Shown here: positions 46,452 through 58,600 of the stretch, piece by piece
Layout of the letters: every line of letters begins with the position of its first letter
Position numbering within the stretch: position 1 is the stretch's first letter
Source of the DNA: Alkalibacterium sp. MB6
Lineage (GTDB): Bacteria > Bacillota > Bacilli > Lactobacillales > Carnobacteriaceae_A
NCBI RefSeq assembly: GCF_009935905.1
Contig: NZ_PREX01000002.1
Location: forward strand, 86,070 to 150,069
DNA length: 64,000 bases
Direction of reading: 5' to 3'
The notes under the pieces: generated by a model
The model's input: the letters and a program-made list of their open reading frames with translations, nothing else
Databases searched by the model: none
Told to the model about the DNA's origin: nothing
Translations under genes and position numbers: made by a program

Positions 46452-47795
46452 CTAAAGTCCGTTATCTATGCTGTTTTCTAATCGAAGAAAATCTGCATAG
46501 GTTTCTCTTCGTATAGCTAAAAAGTCTTTTCCATTCTCGACAAAAACCACAGCTGGGCGTGGCAGACGATTGTAATTGCTTGCCATTGAATACCCGTAAG
46601 CTCCGGTACTAAATACGGCCAAGAGGTCTCCTGTCGTTGTTTCAGGCAAAGACAGATCCCATATCAACATGTCACCACTTTCACAGGCTTTCCCTGCAAT
46701 AGAAACCGTTTCTGACTGATCTGCTTCTACTTTGTTAGCCAATACCCCGGTGTATTCTGCTTGATAAAGAGCTGGTCTAATATTATCAGCCATCCCACCA
46801 TCCACAGTGACGTATTTTCGTACAGAAGGGATTGTTTTGTTTGTGCCAATGGAATAAAGTGATGTACCAGCCTCACCGACAATACTTCTACCCGGTTCAA
46901 TCCAGATCTCCGGCAAAGGCAAATCATTTTCTTTTGCTTGTTCACGAACGGCACCCATTATAGCGTTGGCATAGTCTTTCAAAGGTCTTGGTTCATCCTT
47001 ATCCGTATAGCGGATACCAAACCCACCGCCAACGTTTAATACAGACAAGTCGAAATCAAAGCGATTAGCCCAGTCTTTCGAACTGGCCATCAATTTCTTG
47101 ATAACTGCTTCATAGCCGGTTACTTCAAATATTTGAGAACCGATATGAGCGTGTAGACCAATAGTATTGAGACGTGATAAGTCACTTAATCGGATGATGG
47201 CCTCTTCTACTTGGTTAGAAGCTAAATCGAAACCAAATTTCGAATCTTCTTGACCGGTAGTAATGTATTCATGAGTATGGGCTTCTATACCCGGTGTCAC
47301 TCGTATGAGCACATCAACTGTTGTATCGAGTTCCTCGGTCAATTCATTGATCATCTCGATTTCTCTGAAATTATCTACAACGATACACCCTACTTTATAG
47401 GATAACGCTTCTTTTAATTCTTGGTAAGATTTGTTGTTTCCATGAAAATGGATACGCTCCGATGGGAATCCAGCGTGAATCGCTAAATGCAATTCGCCAC
47501 CGGATACGACGTCAAGCGATACATCTTCTTTAGCTAGTAGTTGATATAAAGCTAATGACGAAAATGCTTTACTGGCATAGGCGACTTGAGTCCCTTTCTC
47601 ATACGAGCGAAACGCGTCCTTGAAGGTATTGATTTTGTTTTTCACTAAAGCAATATCATACACATATAAAGGTGTACCATAGTTTTTTGCTAACTCTGTT
47701 GCGTCTAATCCACTTATTTCAAGATGGTTGTCCGCATTTACTGCCATATTCTCTACTAGTCTATTTTTAAATTGGTTAGTCATAGAGTCCCACAT
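46452..47795 (-). CDS. lysA: Diaminopimelate decarboxylase
   Basis: LysA converts meso-diaminopimelate to lysine with pyridoxal phosphate. The 447-residue protein has the PLP lysine in VAYASKAFSS (residue near 75), HFHGNNKS, GLHAHIGSQ, GGGFGIRY, EPGRSIVGEAG and the substrate-binding ACESGD. Both MWDSMTNQ (47795) and the internal Met at codon 5 are possible starts. It is probably the first gene of lysA-ribT-scpA-scpB, which may run on into rluB. Confidence 0.95.
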   Translation of the reverse strand: MWDSMTNQFKNRLVENMAVNADNHLEISGLDATELAKNYGTPLYVYDIALVKNKINTFKDAFRSYEKGTQVAYASKAFSSLALYQLLAKEDVSLDVVSGGELHLAIHAGFPSERIHFHGNNKSYQELKEALSYKVGCIVVDNFREIEMINELTEELDTTVDVLIRVTPGIEAHTHEYITTGQEDSKFGFDLASNQVEEAIIRLSDLSRLNTIGLHAHIGSQIFEVTGYEAVIKKLMASSKDWANRFDFDLSVLNVGGGFGIRYTDKDEPRPLKDYANAIMGAVREQAKENDLPLPEIWIEPGRSIVGEAGTSLYSIGTNKTIPSVRKYVTVDGGMADNIRPALYQAEYTGVLANKVEADQSETVSIAGKACESGDMLIWDLSLPETTTGDLLAVFSTGAYGYSMASNYNRLPRPAVVFVENGKDFLAIRRETYADFLRLENSIDNGL

Positions 47796-47849
47796 TTCTT
47801 TCTAGATTTTCTTTCATTTTAATCTGTTAGTTTCTATTCATCACTGATT

Positions 47850-47878
47850 ATCATACATTTTAATAGACCAAAAATCAA
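47850..47878 (-). promoter_or_regulatory. Promoter of the lysA operon
   Basis: On the minus strand TTGATT (47873-47878) and TATGAT (47850-47855) are 17 bases apart, about 55 bases ahead of lysA. No lysine riboswitch or T-box is seen in the short leader. Confidence 0.65.
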
Positions 47879-47972
47879 ATTCAGATGGAAAAGAATGCGA
47901 TTTTGACAGCCAAACATTCAATAGACAGGTGCACAAAGAAGCGTGTCAAATTGAAGACTGCCATAAATAGAA

Positions 47973-48003
47973 AAAGGGAGCGAAAGTAACTTACCTTTCG
48001 CTC
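47973..48003 (-). terminator. Terminator after punA
   Basis: GAGCGAAAG (47978-47986) pairs with CTTTCGCTC (47995-48003); CCTTTTTCT follows on the minus strand. Confidence 0.85.
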
Positions 48004-48015
48004 GACTTCTCTTTA

Positions 48016-48837
48016 TTACATTTTTGAAATGGCTGTCTTAACAAGAGACTTGAATGATTCTCTTACTTTTGTTGTGACTTCAACGACTTCTTCATGGTTC
48101 AAGCTTTCTTGCATGCCTGCTGCAAAGTTTGTAATACATGAGATGCCGGCTACTTTCATATCAGCATGTCTCGCCACAATCACTTCGGGAACAGTTGACA
48201 TACCAACGGCATCTCCACCCATTGTGCGGACCATTCTGACTTCGGCTGGCGTTTCATAAGTTGGACCAGTTAGTCCCATGTATACACCATGCTTGATATC
48301 AATACCCAACTCTTTAGCTGAGTCTTCAACCAATTCTTGATAGCCTTTATCATAGGCTACACTCATATCTGTAAAGCGAGGGCCTTGATTGGCATCATTA
48401 GGACCTAGTAATGGGTTGCCGCCAGTCATGTTGATGTGATCGGTAATAATCATTAAGTCGCCCGGTTTGAAGGTTTCATTGACTCCTCCAGCAGCGTTCG
48501 TTACAACCACTGATGAAACGCCTAAAGCTTTCATTACTCGCACAGGAAACGTGACTTCTTGTAACGAATAGCCTTCGTAAAAGTGGAAACGACCTTGCAT
48601 AGCGATGACTTTCTTACCGCCTAGCATGCCATAGACCAAATGACCAGCGTGTCCTTCGACAGTAGAGACTGGGAACTCAGGAATATCTTCATATGGAACG
48701 GCAATAGCCTCTTGTGCCTCATTAGCCAAGTCACCTAAGCCTGATCCTAGAATTAAACCGACTTCTGCATCAACCATTCCTTTTTCTTTCAAAAATGAAG
48801 CGGCTTTGTTAACCGATTCAATATACTTTTCATCCAT
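48016..48837 (-). CDS. punA: Purine-nucleoside phosphorylase PunA
   Basis: This enzyme cleaves purine nucleosides with phosphate to give the base and ribose-1-phosphate. The 273-residue protein belongs to the trimeric NP-II family: GLILGSGLGDLANE near residue 27, GRFHFYEGY, TNAAGGVNETF, and TVPEVIVARHADMKVAGISC. AAAGGAG precedes the ATG. It follows deoB, whose product converts ribose-1-phosphate to ribose-5-phosphate, so the two form a salvage pair. Confidence 0.96.
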   Translation of the reverse strand: MDEKYIESVNKAASFLKEKGMVDAEVGLILGSGLGDLANEAQEAIAVPYEDIPEFPVSTVEGHAGHLVYGMLGGKKVIAMQGRFHFYEGYSLQEVTFPVRVMKALGVSSVVVTNAAGGVNETFKPGDLMIITDHINMTGGNPLLGPNDANQGPRFTDMSVAYDKGYQELVEDSAKELGIDIKHGVYMGLTGPTYETPAEVRMVRTMGGDAVGMSTVPEVIVARHADMKVAGISCITNFAAGMQESLNHEEVVEVTTKVRESFKSLVKTAISKM

Positions 48838-48863
48838 TTTATTATCTCCTTTAATCTTCTTCC

Positions 48864-50039
48864 TTATTCTTCAGTCAAACTCTTTAAGAAACTCTCTCCA
48901 AAGCCAGTGTCACTTACATTAAAATTATCAGCAATGGTCGCACTAATATCAGCAAAATAACCTTGTGGCAGAGCTTTTCCGCCATTAAACCGTGGAGAAT
49001 AAGCCATTAACGGTACATATTCACGTGTGTGATCGGTTCCATGGTGTGTTGGGTCATTCCCATGATCCGCAGTTAAGATGAGTAAATCGTTCTCTCTCAG
49101 CGCTTCCATTAGTTCTGGCATACGCGCATCAAAATCTTCCAATGCTTGCTTGTAGCCTTCCACATTACGTCTATGACCGTACAGTGCATCGAAATCTACT
49201 AAGTTAGTGAAACTTAAACCAGTGAAGTCTTTTTCCATTACGTCTAAGAGCTTGTCCACTCCGTCCATATTGGATGTGGTACGAACAGATTCTGTTATCC
49301 CTTTTCCGTTAAAAATATCATCAATCTTACCAACAGCAATAACATCTTTTCCGCCTTCTTTTAGATAATCCAAAACGGTATCTCCAAAAGGATCAAGGGC
49401 ATAATCATGACGATTGCTTGTACGAGTGAAGTTCCCTGGTTCTCCTATATAAGGACGAGCGATAATTCGACCAATCATATAAGGGTCATCTTTCGTAATT
49501 TCTCTCACGTATTCACAAATCTCATATAATTCTTCTAAAGGAATAATTCCTTCATGAGCAGCAATTTGTAAAACGGGATCGGCGGATGTATAGACAATTA
49601 AATCACCAGTTTCCATTTGGTGTTTGCCGTATTCGTCAAGTATTTCAGTCCCAGAAGCTGGTTTGTTACCAATAATTTTGCGACCAGTCTGGTCCTCAAT
49701 TTGTTTAATTAATTCCTCTGGAAAACCATTAGGAAATACTCGGAATGGGGTTTTTATATGAAGTCCCATAATTTCCCAGTGTCCAGTCATCGTATCTTTC
49801 CCAACAGATTTTTCTTCTAGCTTGGTATAAAAGCCTTTGCTCGTATCGACAGGATCAATTCCTTTTAACGGGGCAATATTTCCTAAACCTAGTGATTGCA
49901 TAAAAGGCACGTTTAAACCTGCTTGTTCAGCAATATGTCCAAGAGTATGTGAGCCTTCGTCATTAAATTCTTTAGCATCAGGTGCTTCACCAATACCAAC
50001 AGAATCTAAAACAACTAAATGCACGCGTTCAAATGTCAT
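48864..50039 (-). CDS. deoB: Phosphopentomutase
   Basis: DeoB interconverts (deoxy)ribose-1- and -5-phosphate using manganese. The 391-residue alkaline-phosphatase-superfamily protein has metal ligands in [13 protein letters not shown], the phosphorylated Thr in [10 protein letters not shown], and [20 protein letters not shown] near residue 330. GAGGAGG precedes the ATG. It is upstream of punA and downstream of xerD, as drm is in B. subtilis. Confidence 0.97.
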   Translation of the reverse strand: MTFERVHLVVLDSVGIGEAPDAKEFNDEGSHTLGHIAEQAGLNVPFMQSLGLGNIAPLKGIDPVDTSKGFYTKLEEKSVGKDTMTGHWEIMGLHIKTPFRVFPNGFPEELIKQIEDQTGRKIIGNKPASGTEILDEYGKHQMETGDLIVYTSADPVLQIAAHEGIIPLEELYEICEYVREITKDDPYMIGRIIARPYIGEPGNFTRTSNRHDYALDPFGDTVLDYLKEGGKDVIAVGKIDDIFNGKGITESVRTTSNMDGVDKLLDVMEKDFTGLSFTNLVDFDALYGHRRNVEGYKQALEDFDARMPELMEALRENDLLILTADHGNDPTHHGTDHTREYVPLMAYSPRFNGGKALPQGYFADISATIADNFNVSDTGFGESFLKSLTEE

Positions 50040-50161
50040 AATGTTTCCTCCTCAATTGTCATAGTTTTAGAATAATTCAGCTCTTGATAAATTGCAAGAC
50101 ATGTTAACCTTTATACACCTTTATGAATAATATTTAATCTATTACTCATGAAAGGTCTGAC

Positions 50162-51061
50162 TTATGCTCTTGGGTGGTAATGTGAATAAATGTCTTTTAG
50201 CCGGTGCTTTGTGATGTGCGTATAAATTTGCGTTGTTGACACGTCAGAATGCCCGAGTAATTCTTGAACCACCCTCAAATCGGCACCGTTTTCCAGCAAA
50301 TGCGTAGCAAAGGAGTGTCTCAACGTATGAGGCGATATGTTTCCGGAAATACCTGCCGTTTGAGCTAATTGCTTTAAGTTTTTCCAGATACCTTGTCTAG
50401 TTAACGGCGTGCCTCTTGCATTTAAAAAGATAATAGGTGATTCTTTTACTGCTTTCTTCATCAATAAGGGTCTAGTTGTAGTCAAATAATAATCCAACCA
50501 TTTTGCAGCCTGTTCTCCTATGGGAATAAGTCGTTCTTTGTTTCCTTTACCAACGACTTGAATCAGTTTCATGGATAAATGGATATCGTCGACAGTTAAA
50601 CTCGTCAATTCAGAGATTCTGAGACCCGTTGCATACAGCACTTCTAAAATCGTTCGATCTCTGACACCGATAGGTTTAGACGTGTCTGGCGTTTGAATTA
50701 AACGCTCAATGTGATCCATCGAAATAATTTTAGGTAGCGTCTCTGCTTTTTTAGGTGTTTTCACAAATAACATCGGATCTTCATCCGTTATATTCTCCTG
50801 CTTTAAAAATTGATGAAACTTCCTAAGGCTCGAAAACATTCGGATAATGGTATTATCCGATTTCTTTGCTTTTTTCTCATCGCTAAAATAATTGAGAAGG
50901 AGATAGCGATCTATCTCCTTCCACTCTTTAATTTGATTTTTTTCTAAATAAAGAAGGTATTGTTCGATATCTCTTTTGTAGCTATCGACGGTGTTTTCAG
51001 CCAAGCCTTTTTCAATAATTAAAAAAAGAAGGTACTCATCAAGTGGGTTTCTGTCTAACAT
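50162..51061 (-). CDS. xerD: Tyrosine recombinase XerD
   Basis: XerD with its partner resolves chromosome dimers at dif. The 299-residue protein has the catalytic residues Arg148 (ATGLRISEL), Lys172 (GKGNKERLI), His245 and Arg248 (HTLRHSFATH), His271 (LLGHSDVSTTQIYTH) and Tyr280. The N-terminal core-binding domain covers about residues 1-105. It follows fur by five bases. In B. subtilis the same fur-xerD-drm-punA order holds, which supports XerD rather than XerC or a phage integrase. Confidence 0.93.
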   Translation of the reverse strand: MLDRNPLDEYLLFLIIEKGLAENTVDSYKRDIEQYLLYLEKNQIKEWKEIDRYLLLNYFSDEKKAKKSDNTIIRMFSSLRKFHQFLKQENITDEDPMLFVKTPKKAETLPKIISMDHIERLIQTPDTSKPIGVRDRTILEVLYATGLRISELTSLTVDDIHLSMKLIQVVGKGNKERLIPIGEQAAKWLDYYLTTTRPLLMKKAVKESPIIFLNARGTPLTRQGIWKNLKQLAQTAGISGNISPHTLRHSFATHLLENGADLRVVQELLGHSDVSTTQIYTHITKHRLKDIYSHYHPRA

Positions 51062-51065
51062 TATC

Positions 51066-51536
51066 TTACTCCCTCGCTTCTTTTCCTTGACTGACTGAGC
51101 ACACTTTACAGTAGCCGTGGAAGGTCAAGCGATGATCTTTTACTATAAACTGGTATTCTCTTTCGATTTCTAGCTCAATCTCTAACAACATGTCATTTTT
51201 TACTTCTTCTATTTTACCGCACTTCATGCATAATAAATGATGGTGTTGATGCTTTTCGTTATTTAAGTTTAAATCATAACGAGCAATGCCATCTTGAAAC
51301 GTTAATTTATTGATTACTTGAAGCTCTGTTAAAATTTCAAGTGTCCGATAAACGGTTGCGAGACCTATACCGGTATTTTTTGCTTTAACCAGCATGTAAA
51401 TTTCTTCTGCACTTAAATGATCTTTTTCTTTCTCCAGAAGAACTTCTACCGTCAGTTCTCTTTGAGGGGTCAATTTAAAACCAGCATCATGTAATGTTTT
51501 TCGGACGAGTTTAAATGAAGAATCTAGATTGTTCAT
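51066..51536 (-). CDS. fur: Fur-family metalloregulator (Fur)
   Basis: A 156-residue ferric-uptake regulator. The start MNNLDSSFKLVRKTLHDAGF has AAGGGAG upstream; the longer ORF is not supported. LTPQRELTVEVLLE, GLATVYRTLEIL (DNA helix), the metal-binding HQHHHLLCMKCG and a C-terminal HGYCKVC are present. Sequence and the fur-xerD-deoB-punA context fit Fur better than PerR or Zur. A PerR-type operator lies upstream, so its expression may depend on a separate PerR protein not in this window. Confidence 0.9.
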   Translation of the reverse strand: MNNLDSSFKLVRKTLHDAGFKLTPQRELTVEVLLEKEKDHLSAEEIYMLVKAKNTGIGLATVYRTLEILTELQVINKLTFQDGIARYDLNLNNEKHQHHHLLCMKCGKIEEVKNDMLLEIELEIEREYQFIVKDHRLTFHGYCKVCSVSQGKEARE

Positions 51537-51605
51537 AACGAGCTCCCTTATTCTGAGATAGATTAAAATGACTATAATTAGAACGTATGACGTCAGCACA
51601 TTCGA

Positions 51606-51620
51606 TTATAATCATTATAA
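51606..51620. promoter_or_regulatory. PerR-type operator upstream of fur
   Basis: TTATAATCATTATAA matches the 7-1-7 PerR box TTATAATNATTATAA at every position. It lies 70-85 bases ahead of the fur start. I do not see a clean promoter next to it. Confidence 0.75.
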
Positions 51621-51645
51621 AATAATCCCCCATTTTCCTCAACCT

Positions 51646-52524
51646 TTAATCGAGCGTCATATCTTCATCCGGCTCTTTAATTAAATGTGTGTACTCGTCG
51701 TCTTGATTAACCAAGCCGTGCTTCATAAGACGACCAACTGCACGTTTAAATTGAGCTTTACTAATCCCAAACTGTTTTTTTATGTCTTCGGGATTTGATT
51801 TATTGTGATAAGGAATGCGTTTGTCTTCTGATCTCTTAAGCATTTCTAAAAGCATCATCGCATCTTCTTCCATTACTTCATGTGCTCTAGGTTTTAGTGA
51901 CGCATAAAGCACGCCGTCTTCTCTAACGCCAATCACACGACCTTCTACCCTTTGACCTAAACGCGGCTCGGCTTCACGCTCGCTCGGGTGAATAAATAGA
52001 ATATACCCATCGTCTGTCATCGCATATGTTCCACTCATCTTCAATTGAAACGCGTAACCCGCTACGTTTTGATTGTGCATGTCTTTTGAACCTTCAATGT
52101 ACTGATCAAAAAACTGTTCCTCATCTGCAAGTTGACCCCATATTCGGTCTTTGTCATCGACTGTAATAGATAAATAGAGTTTGTCGCCTTCTTTTGGCCA
52201 TAATCTTCCTTCTGCGGGAAGGTCGTCCATTGAGACAACGACATCTTTTTCTTCCCAGCCCACATTAACAAAAACGCCCAAGCGACGGTTAACCTTAACC
52301 ACTTCTCCCCATCCAAAATAATTTGGGCGAATATCTGGAATAGTCGTTGTTAGAACGAGCTGATCATCTTGATTGCTGTAGGTGAAGCCGGTAACGACCT
52401 CTCCGATGTCATAGTCTTTTTCGGATAGTAATCGGTAAGTTAGGCCATTTTTTTGCACGAATGTCTCTTTATTATTTTTGTCTATTACAATGGCTGTTAG
52501 TTCGGTTGCTAAATCAGTGTTCAT
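51646..52524 (-). CDS. cvfB: S1-domain RNA-binding protein CvfB (YitL-like)
   Basis: A 292-residue protein of the CvfB family, first known as conserved virulence factor B of Staphylococcus aureus, which binds RNA. Three S1-like barrels are readable, including GWGEVVKVNRRLGVFVNVGW (about residues 71-90), GQRVEGRVIGVREDGVLYAS and an N-terminal one. A C-terminal winged helix (FGISKAQFKRAVGRLMKHGL) closes it. AAAGGAG precedes the ATG. It is between fur and the pyk terminator. Confidence 0.9.
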   Translation of the reverse strand: MNTDLATELTAIVIDKNNKETFVQKNGLTYRLLSEKDYDIGEVVTGFTYSNQDDQLVLTTTIPDIRPNYFGWGEVVKVNRRLGVFVNVGWEEKDVVVSMDDLPAEGRLWPKEGDKLYLSITVDDKDRIWGQLADEEQFFDQYIEGSKDMHNQNVAGYAFQLKMSGTYAMTDDGYILFIHPSEREAEPRLGQRVEGRVIGVREDGVLYASLKPRAHEVMEEDAMMLLEMLKRSEDKRIPYHNKSNPEDIKKQFGISKAQFKRAVGRLMKHGLVNQDDEYTHLIKEPDEDMTLD

Positions 52525-52553
52525 GTAATCAATCTCCTTTACAAATAAAAAAA

Positions 52554-52629
52554 ATGAGACAAGGCCAGGATTCGATGTTGAAGGAACATATCCATCCTAC
52601 CTTTTTCGAATCCTGTGACCTTATCTCAT
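52554..52629 (-). terminator. Terminator after pyk
   Basis: ATGAGACAAGG with CAGGATTCGA pairs with TCGAATCCTG and CCTT-A-TCTCAT in a long imperfect stem. The plus-strand A-run upstream gives T on the minus strand. Confidence 0.75.
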
Positions 52630-52658
52630 CAGGTGTTTATTGCTTTAATTTAAATGAA

Positions 52659-54416
52659 TTAGATGGCAGTTGTTGCACCGCGGTAAATAATACCACGTCT
52701 TGCATCGACTGTAATTAACTCATCTTGTTCAATAATCTCAGTTGCGTTTTCTGCTGATACAATCACAGGAATACCCATGGCAATACCAATAACTGCTGCG
52801 TGAGAGGTTAATCCGCCTTGTTCAACAACAATAGCAGCTGATTTTTCAATAGCAGGCAAGTAGTCTTTGTCAGTGTTTTTAACTACTAGAATGCCACCTT
52901 CAATAGCGCGTTCTAGTGCTTCTTCTGCTGAATTGGCTACAATGGCTTTACCAATAACAGATTCTGATCCAACGCCTTGACCGCTAGTTAGCTTTGACCC
53001 AATTAATTGAATCTTCATCACGTTTGTTGTTCCACGTTCACCAACAGGTACACCAGCAGTAATAATAATCAAGTCGCCTTCTTTAGCGAATCCTTTTTCT
53101 ACTGTTGTTTGAGTGGCTAAGTTGAACATATCATCTGTAGATGTTGGTTTTTCTGAAACTGTAGGTTGTACTCCCCACTGTAGAGCTAATCCACGAGCTG
53201 TTTCTTCGCTAAAGGTAACAGCTAAGATATCAGCTTTTGGTCTGAATTTAGAAATCATACGAGCGGTATGTCCCGATTCAGTTGCTGCTACAATTGTATT
53301 GATATTTAAGTTTTTAGCTGTGTGTCCAACGGCTTGACCAATTGCTTCAGTCATGTCCGTTTGGTCATACGCTTTAAGTGCGAAAGCATCTTGATTAATT
53401 AATGCACTTTCCGTTCTAACGGCAATGTTATACATGGTTTGTACTGCTTCAACTGGGTAATCACCAGCAGCTGTTTCACCTGATAACATGATAGCATCTG
53501 AACCATCAAAAATAGCGTTCGCTACGTCTGACGCTTCTGCACGTGTTGGACGTGGGTTTACTTGCATAGAATCAAGCATTTGAGTAGCTGTGATAACTGG
53601 TTTACCAGCATTGTTACATAGACGAATCATACGCTTTTGTACAACAGGAACGTCTTCAGTTGGAATTTCTACACCTAAATCTCCACGAGCAACCATTAAA
53701 CCATCTGAAATCGCAATGATTTCTTCAAGGTTATCTACACCTTCTTGGTTTTCAATTTTAGGGATGATTTGAACGTGCATTTTATCTTGCTGCTCAAGAA
53801 TTTCTTTGATTTCTAATACGTCTGATGTACGTCTAACGAAAGAAGCAGCAATGTAGTCAACGTTGTTATCTAAACCAAATTGAATGTCTGATCTGTCTTT
53901 CTCAGTTAATCCTGGCAAGTTAACTGAAACACCAGGTACGTTTACACCTTTTTTGTTTTTCAATGTTCCCGTGTTTTGAGCAACAGTGACGATGTCATTG
54001 TTTTCGTGATCCAAATCAGTTACTAGCAAGTTAATCAAGCCATCGTCTAATAGAATGCTTGATCCTGGAGTGACGTCGTTAATGAGGTCTGAATAAGACA
54101 CTGAAAAGCGCTCAGCAGTTCCTTCAACTTCAGTCATGGATACGCGAACTGTTTCACCTTTTACAAGGCGGATCGCTCCATCAACCATTGTATGCGTTCT
54201 GATTTCTGGTCCTTTTGTATCAAGCATGATTCCAACCATTTTACCGGTACGTTTAGACGCTTCACGGATGTTGTTGATACGGTTTAAATGCTCTTCGTGG
54301 TCTCCATGTGAAAAGTTCAAGCGGGCAACGTTCATCCCTGCATCGATTAATTTCACTAATGTATCTATCTCTTCACTGGCTGGTCCAATGGTACAAACAA
54401 TCTTTGTTTTCTTCAT
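52659..54416 (-). CDS. pyk: Pyruvate kinase with C-terminal PEP-utilising domain
   Basis: Pyruvate kinase makes ATP and pyruvate from PEP and ADP. The 585-residue protein starts [20 protein letters not shown] and has [44 protein letters not shown] and TATQMLDSM. Beyond the usual 470 residues it carries the mobile PEP-utiliser domain seen in Bacillus enzymes, with the His in [14 protein letters not shown] (residue near 540). It follows pfkA in the same direction. Confidence 0.97.
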   Translation of the reverse strand: MKKTKIVCTIGPASEEIDTLVKLIDAGMNVARLNFSHGDHEEHLNRINNIREASKRTGKMVGIMLDTKGPEIRTHTMVDGAIRLVKGETVRVSMTEVEGTAERFSVSYSDLINDVTPGSSILLDDGLINLLVTDLDHENNDIVTVAQNTGTLKNKKGVNVPGVSVNLPGLTEKDRSDIQFGLDNNVDYIAASFVRRTSDVLEIKEILEQQDKMHVQIIPKIENQEGVDNLEEIIAISDGLMVARGDLGVEIPTEDVPVVQKRMIRLCNNAGKPVITATQMLDSMQVNPRPTRAEASDVANAIFDGSDAIMLSGETAAGDYPVEAVQTMYNIAVRTESALINQDAFALKAYDQTDMTEAIGQAVGHTAKNLNINTIVAATESGHTARMISKFRPKADILAVTFSEETARGLALQWGVQPTVSEKPTSTDDMFNLATQTTVEKGFAKEGDLIIITAGVPVGERGTTNVMKIQLIGSKLTSGQGVGSESVIGKAIVANSAEEALERAIEGGILVVKNTDKDYLPAIEKSAAIVVEQGGLTSHAAVIGIAMGIPVIVSAENATEIIEQDELITVDARRGIIYRGATTAI

Positions 54417-54483
54417 TATATTACTCTCCTATTTATAAGATTTTTTACATTATTTAAAAACATGTGTGGTTACTTTCAGTCTA

Positions 54484-55449
<966 letters not shown>

Positions 55450-55662
55450 TTATCCACCTTCACTACAATTATTCTCTCTTCACTTAATAGTGTCTATAAC
55501 TATAATAATAAAGATATGTAAAACATCTCAAGACATAACCATTGATAATAGTGTCTTTCAACTGTTTCACTTTGATTCATCAAATATTTTACACCCATTA
55601 CATATCTTATCACTTTTAAGCACAATTGTCTCACTAAATCTTCTAATTCACTTCATTAGTTT

Positions 55663-58600
55663 TCAAGAAGAAGCCTTGTTCTTAAGTTTTACATTGTCTT
55701 TTCCAATAATGTCTTCAATCTTTAGAATGACATTTGGAGCTGTCGATACATTGTAACTTTGTTTCAATACGTCTGTTTTTTTTGATTGCTCATCATAGAT
55801 AATGACTGTCGCTTGACCAGAATGGTCTTGCAATATATTAAGGATTGCACCGAACTGCTCCTTTTGTTCGGGGAGGTTGGTAAACCTCAAAAACAACTGC
55901 TCACCTGGAGTCGGATTATCTATAGTCATGTCTTCAATCGCTGTCAGTTTAGAGGTCAATACAGTTAATCTGCCTTTTTTCCATTCGGCTTTTCCCTCTA
56001 ACAAAATAGTGGGCTGATCTTTAATTAATTTTCCGTATTTTCTATAATCCGTTGGAAACAAAATACACGTAGCTTCACCTGTCGAATCGGTTATATCGAC
56101 AAAAGCCATCGGTTCCCCTCTTTTTGTCTGTATTTTTTTTATTGCTGTAATGGAGACAATAAACGTGTTGTACTGATTAGTCGCCGCTTCCAACAAATAG
56201 ACGGCTTTTTTCTGCTTTCTTATCTGTTCATACTGTTCCGTTGGATGCCCTGATAAGTAAAAATCGGTTGCTTCGTATTCTTGATTTAATTTTTCTTCCA
56301 ACGTCTGATCTGGCCTTCTCTCGTAGCGAGGAGCTAAAGATTCGAACAGTTCGATATTACCTTTACTCATGGTTACGCTATTTAGCATCGGTTCAAGTGA
56401 CTGACTAAGGGTATTCCTATTTTCCCCCAATCCATCGAAACAGCCCGCATGAATCATTGGAAGCAGATACTGTTCTTTTCTCCAACGGTTATCTATTCGA
56501 TTGATAAACGACAGTAAGTCCTTGAATGGGCCATTGGTTCGCCTTTCATTTATCATATGGTAAATGAAATCTTTTCTCAAACCCTTAATGATATCAAAAC
56601 CAAAACAGATCTGTTGATTTTTAACTGTAAAGCTAGCCCCGCTCTCATTAATTCTCGGCGGAACAATAGGAATAGAGCGTCGTTTGGCTTCCAACATATA
56701 GAGCCTTAGTTTATCTTTATTATTGGCGCTTGCTTTCATTAAGGATACGAAGAAGGCTGCTGGGTAATGTGCTTTGAAATAGGCAAGCTGGAAAGCTAAT
56801 TTAGAGTAAGATACCGCATGAGACCGATTGAAGCCATAATTGGCAAATCGTTCAATGTGATTATAGATTTGAGTCGCCGTTTCTTCTGTATACCCTCTTT
56901 GTTTGGCACCTGCAACAAACTCCTTGCGCCCCGCATCTATCTCTGATTTGATCTTTTTAGAGATGGCACGTCTTAATAAATCGGCTTCAGCTAATGTGTA
57001 GCCCGCTATTTGAGAAGCCACTTTCATGACTTGCTCCTGATAGACCATAACCCCATACGTCACACCAACTATATCTTTTAGATCCTCATGCACATAGTCA
57101 ATTGGCTCTTTACCTTTTTTTCGATTAATATACGTGTCAATTTGTTCCATTGGACCTGGACGATACAAGGCATTCACTGCCACGATATCTTCGAAGGTAG
57201 TGGCTTCCAATTTTCTTAAGACATTTTGTATGCCGCTTGATTCGAATTGAAAAATCCCATTTGTGTCTCCCTTTTTAAACAAGTCGAGTGTGAGTGAATC
57301 ATTAAGATCAATTGAATCAATCTTTTCTTTTATACTACCTTTAAGCTCGGGTGTATTTGTCAAACAATCGGCGAGGATGGTTAAGTTTTTCAATCCTAAA
57401 AAGTCCATTTTCAATAAACCAACCGCTTCAACATCATTCATCGCAAATTGAGTCAACGCCATGTGTCCATTTCCTTCTAGAAGCGGAGTGGATTCAACCA
57501 AGGGATTCTTAGAAATAACAACCCCTGCTGCATGTGTGGAGACATGACGTGGAAGCCCTTCAAGACTAAGAGCGATTTTAAATAGTGTTTTATTTAACTC
57601 ACTCTCTGATACAAGTTCCCTTAAACTCGTTGATTGCTTGTAGGCGAGTTTTAAAGTCATCCCCAACTGATTAGGTATTGCTTCTGACCATTGCTTTAGT
57701 TGAATCGTCGTCAACCCTAATATTCTGCCGGTGTCTCTAATAGCCATCTTGGCCGCAAATGTTCCAAACGTCGCAATTTGAGCCACATGTTCACTGCCAT
57801 AAGTGTTTAAGACGTATTCAAGTATTAATTCACGTTTATTATCAGGAAAGTCCAAATCAATATCTGGGAGTGAATACCGTTCTTCATTTAAAAACCTGTC
57901 AAAGAGTAAATTGTATTTAATTGGATCAACATCAGTAATGTTCAGCACATAAGACACCAATGAACCAGCTGCAGATCCCCTACCGGATCCAGTAACGATG
58001 TTGTTTCGGTGAGCATAGGCCATTAAGTCCCAGACGATTAAAAAGTAGTCTGCAAAGCCCATTTTTATAATCGTCGTCAGCTCTTTTTCCAATCGACTAG
58101 TGTAGTTATCTGAACTGTTCGGGACTCTTATAGCTAGCTGTTTCTTTGCTAGTTCTTTAAGAAAGTCTTCGGAAGACACGTTATTCGGTGTTTTATACTT
58201 CGGTAAAACTGGACTCCAGTTAAATTCAATATAGCAGTCATCTGCAATTTTTTGAGTATTTATTACGGCTTCTGACAATCTGTATTGATTGTATAAAGAA
58301 AGCACTGCCTCTTCTTCTCTTAAATTGGCATTTTGCTTTCCATTACTAAGCTCTTGATAGTCCACATTAGCCTGATTATCTATAGCTCGCATTACTTTCA
58401 AAGATGCGGCATCCTCTTTGTCTGAGTAGTAGACTGGTTCACTCACCACTAAAGGCAAATGAAGTTGTTTAGAGATAGCTTGAATGGCATCCAATTCAGT
58501 TTCGGATGTGGTAGTCATGTCCAGTCCAATGTAGGTATCTTTTCGTTTTTCTATAGACATTAAAAATGACTCATGACTCATGAGCGTTTTAAAATCATCT

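Noticed and set aside
47796..48015. Lysine riboswitch or T-box leader ahead of lysA
   Set aside because: The promoter lies about 55 bases from the start, leaving no room, and no T-box sequence is present.
50162..51061. XerD gene as a phage or island integrase
   Set aside because: Its sequence, conserved neighbours and the absence of att repeats or mobile genes point to the housekeeping recombinase.
51066..51536. Assignment of the Fur-family gene as PerR
   Set aside because: The PerR box alone suggested it, but the protein sequence and the fur-xerD-deoB-punA order fit Fur.
55490..55756. 88-codon plus-strand open frame in the pfkA-dnaE gap
   Set aside because: It has no ribosome binding site, overlaps the end of dnaE on the other strand and has a composition typical of chance A/T-rich translation.
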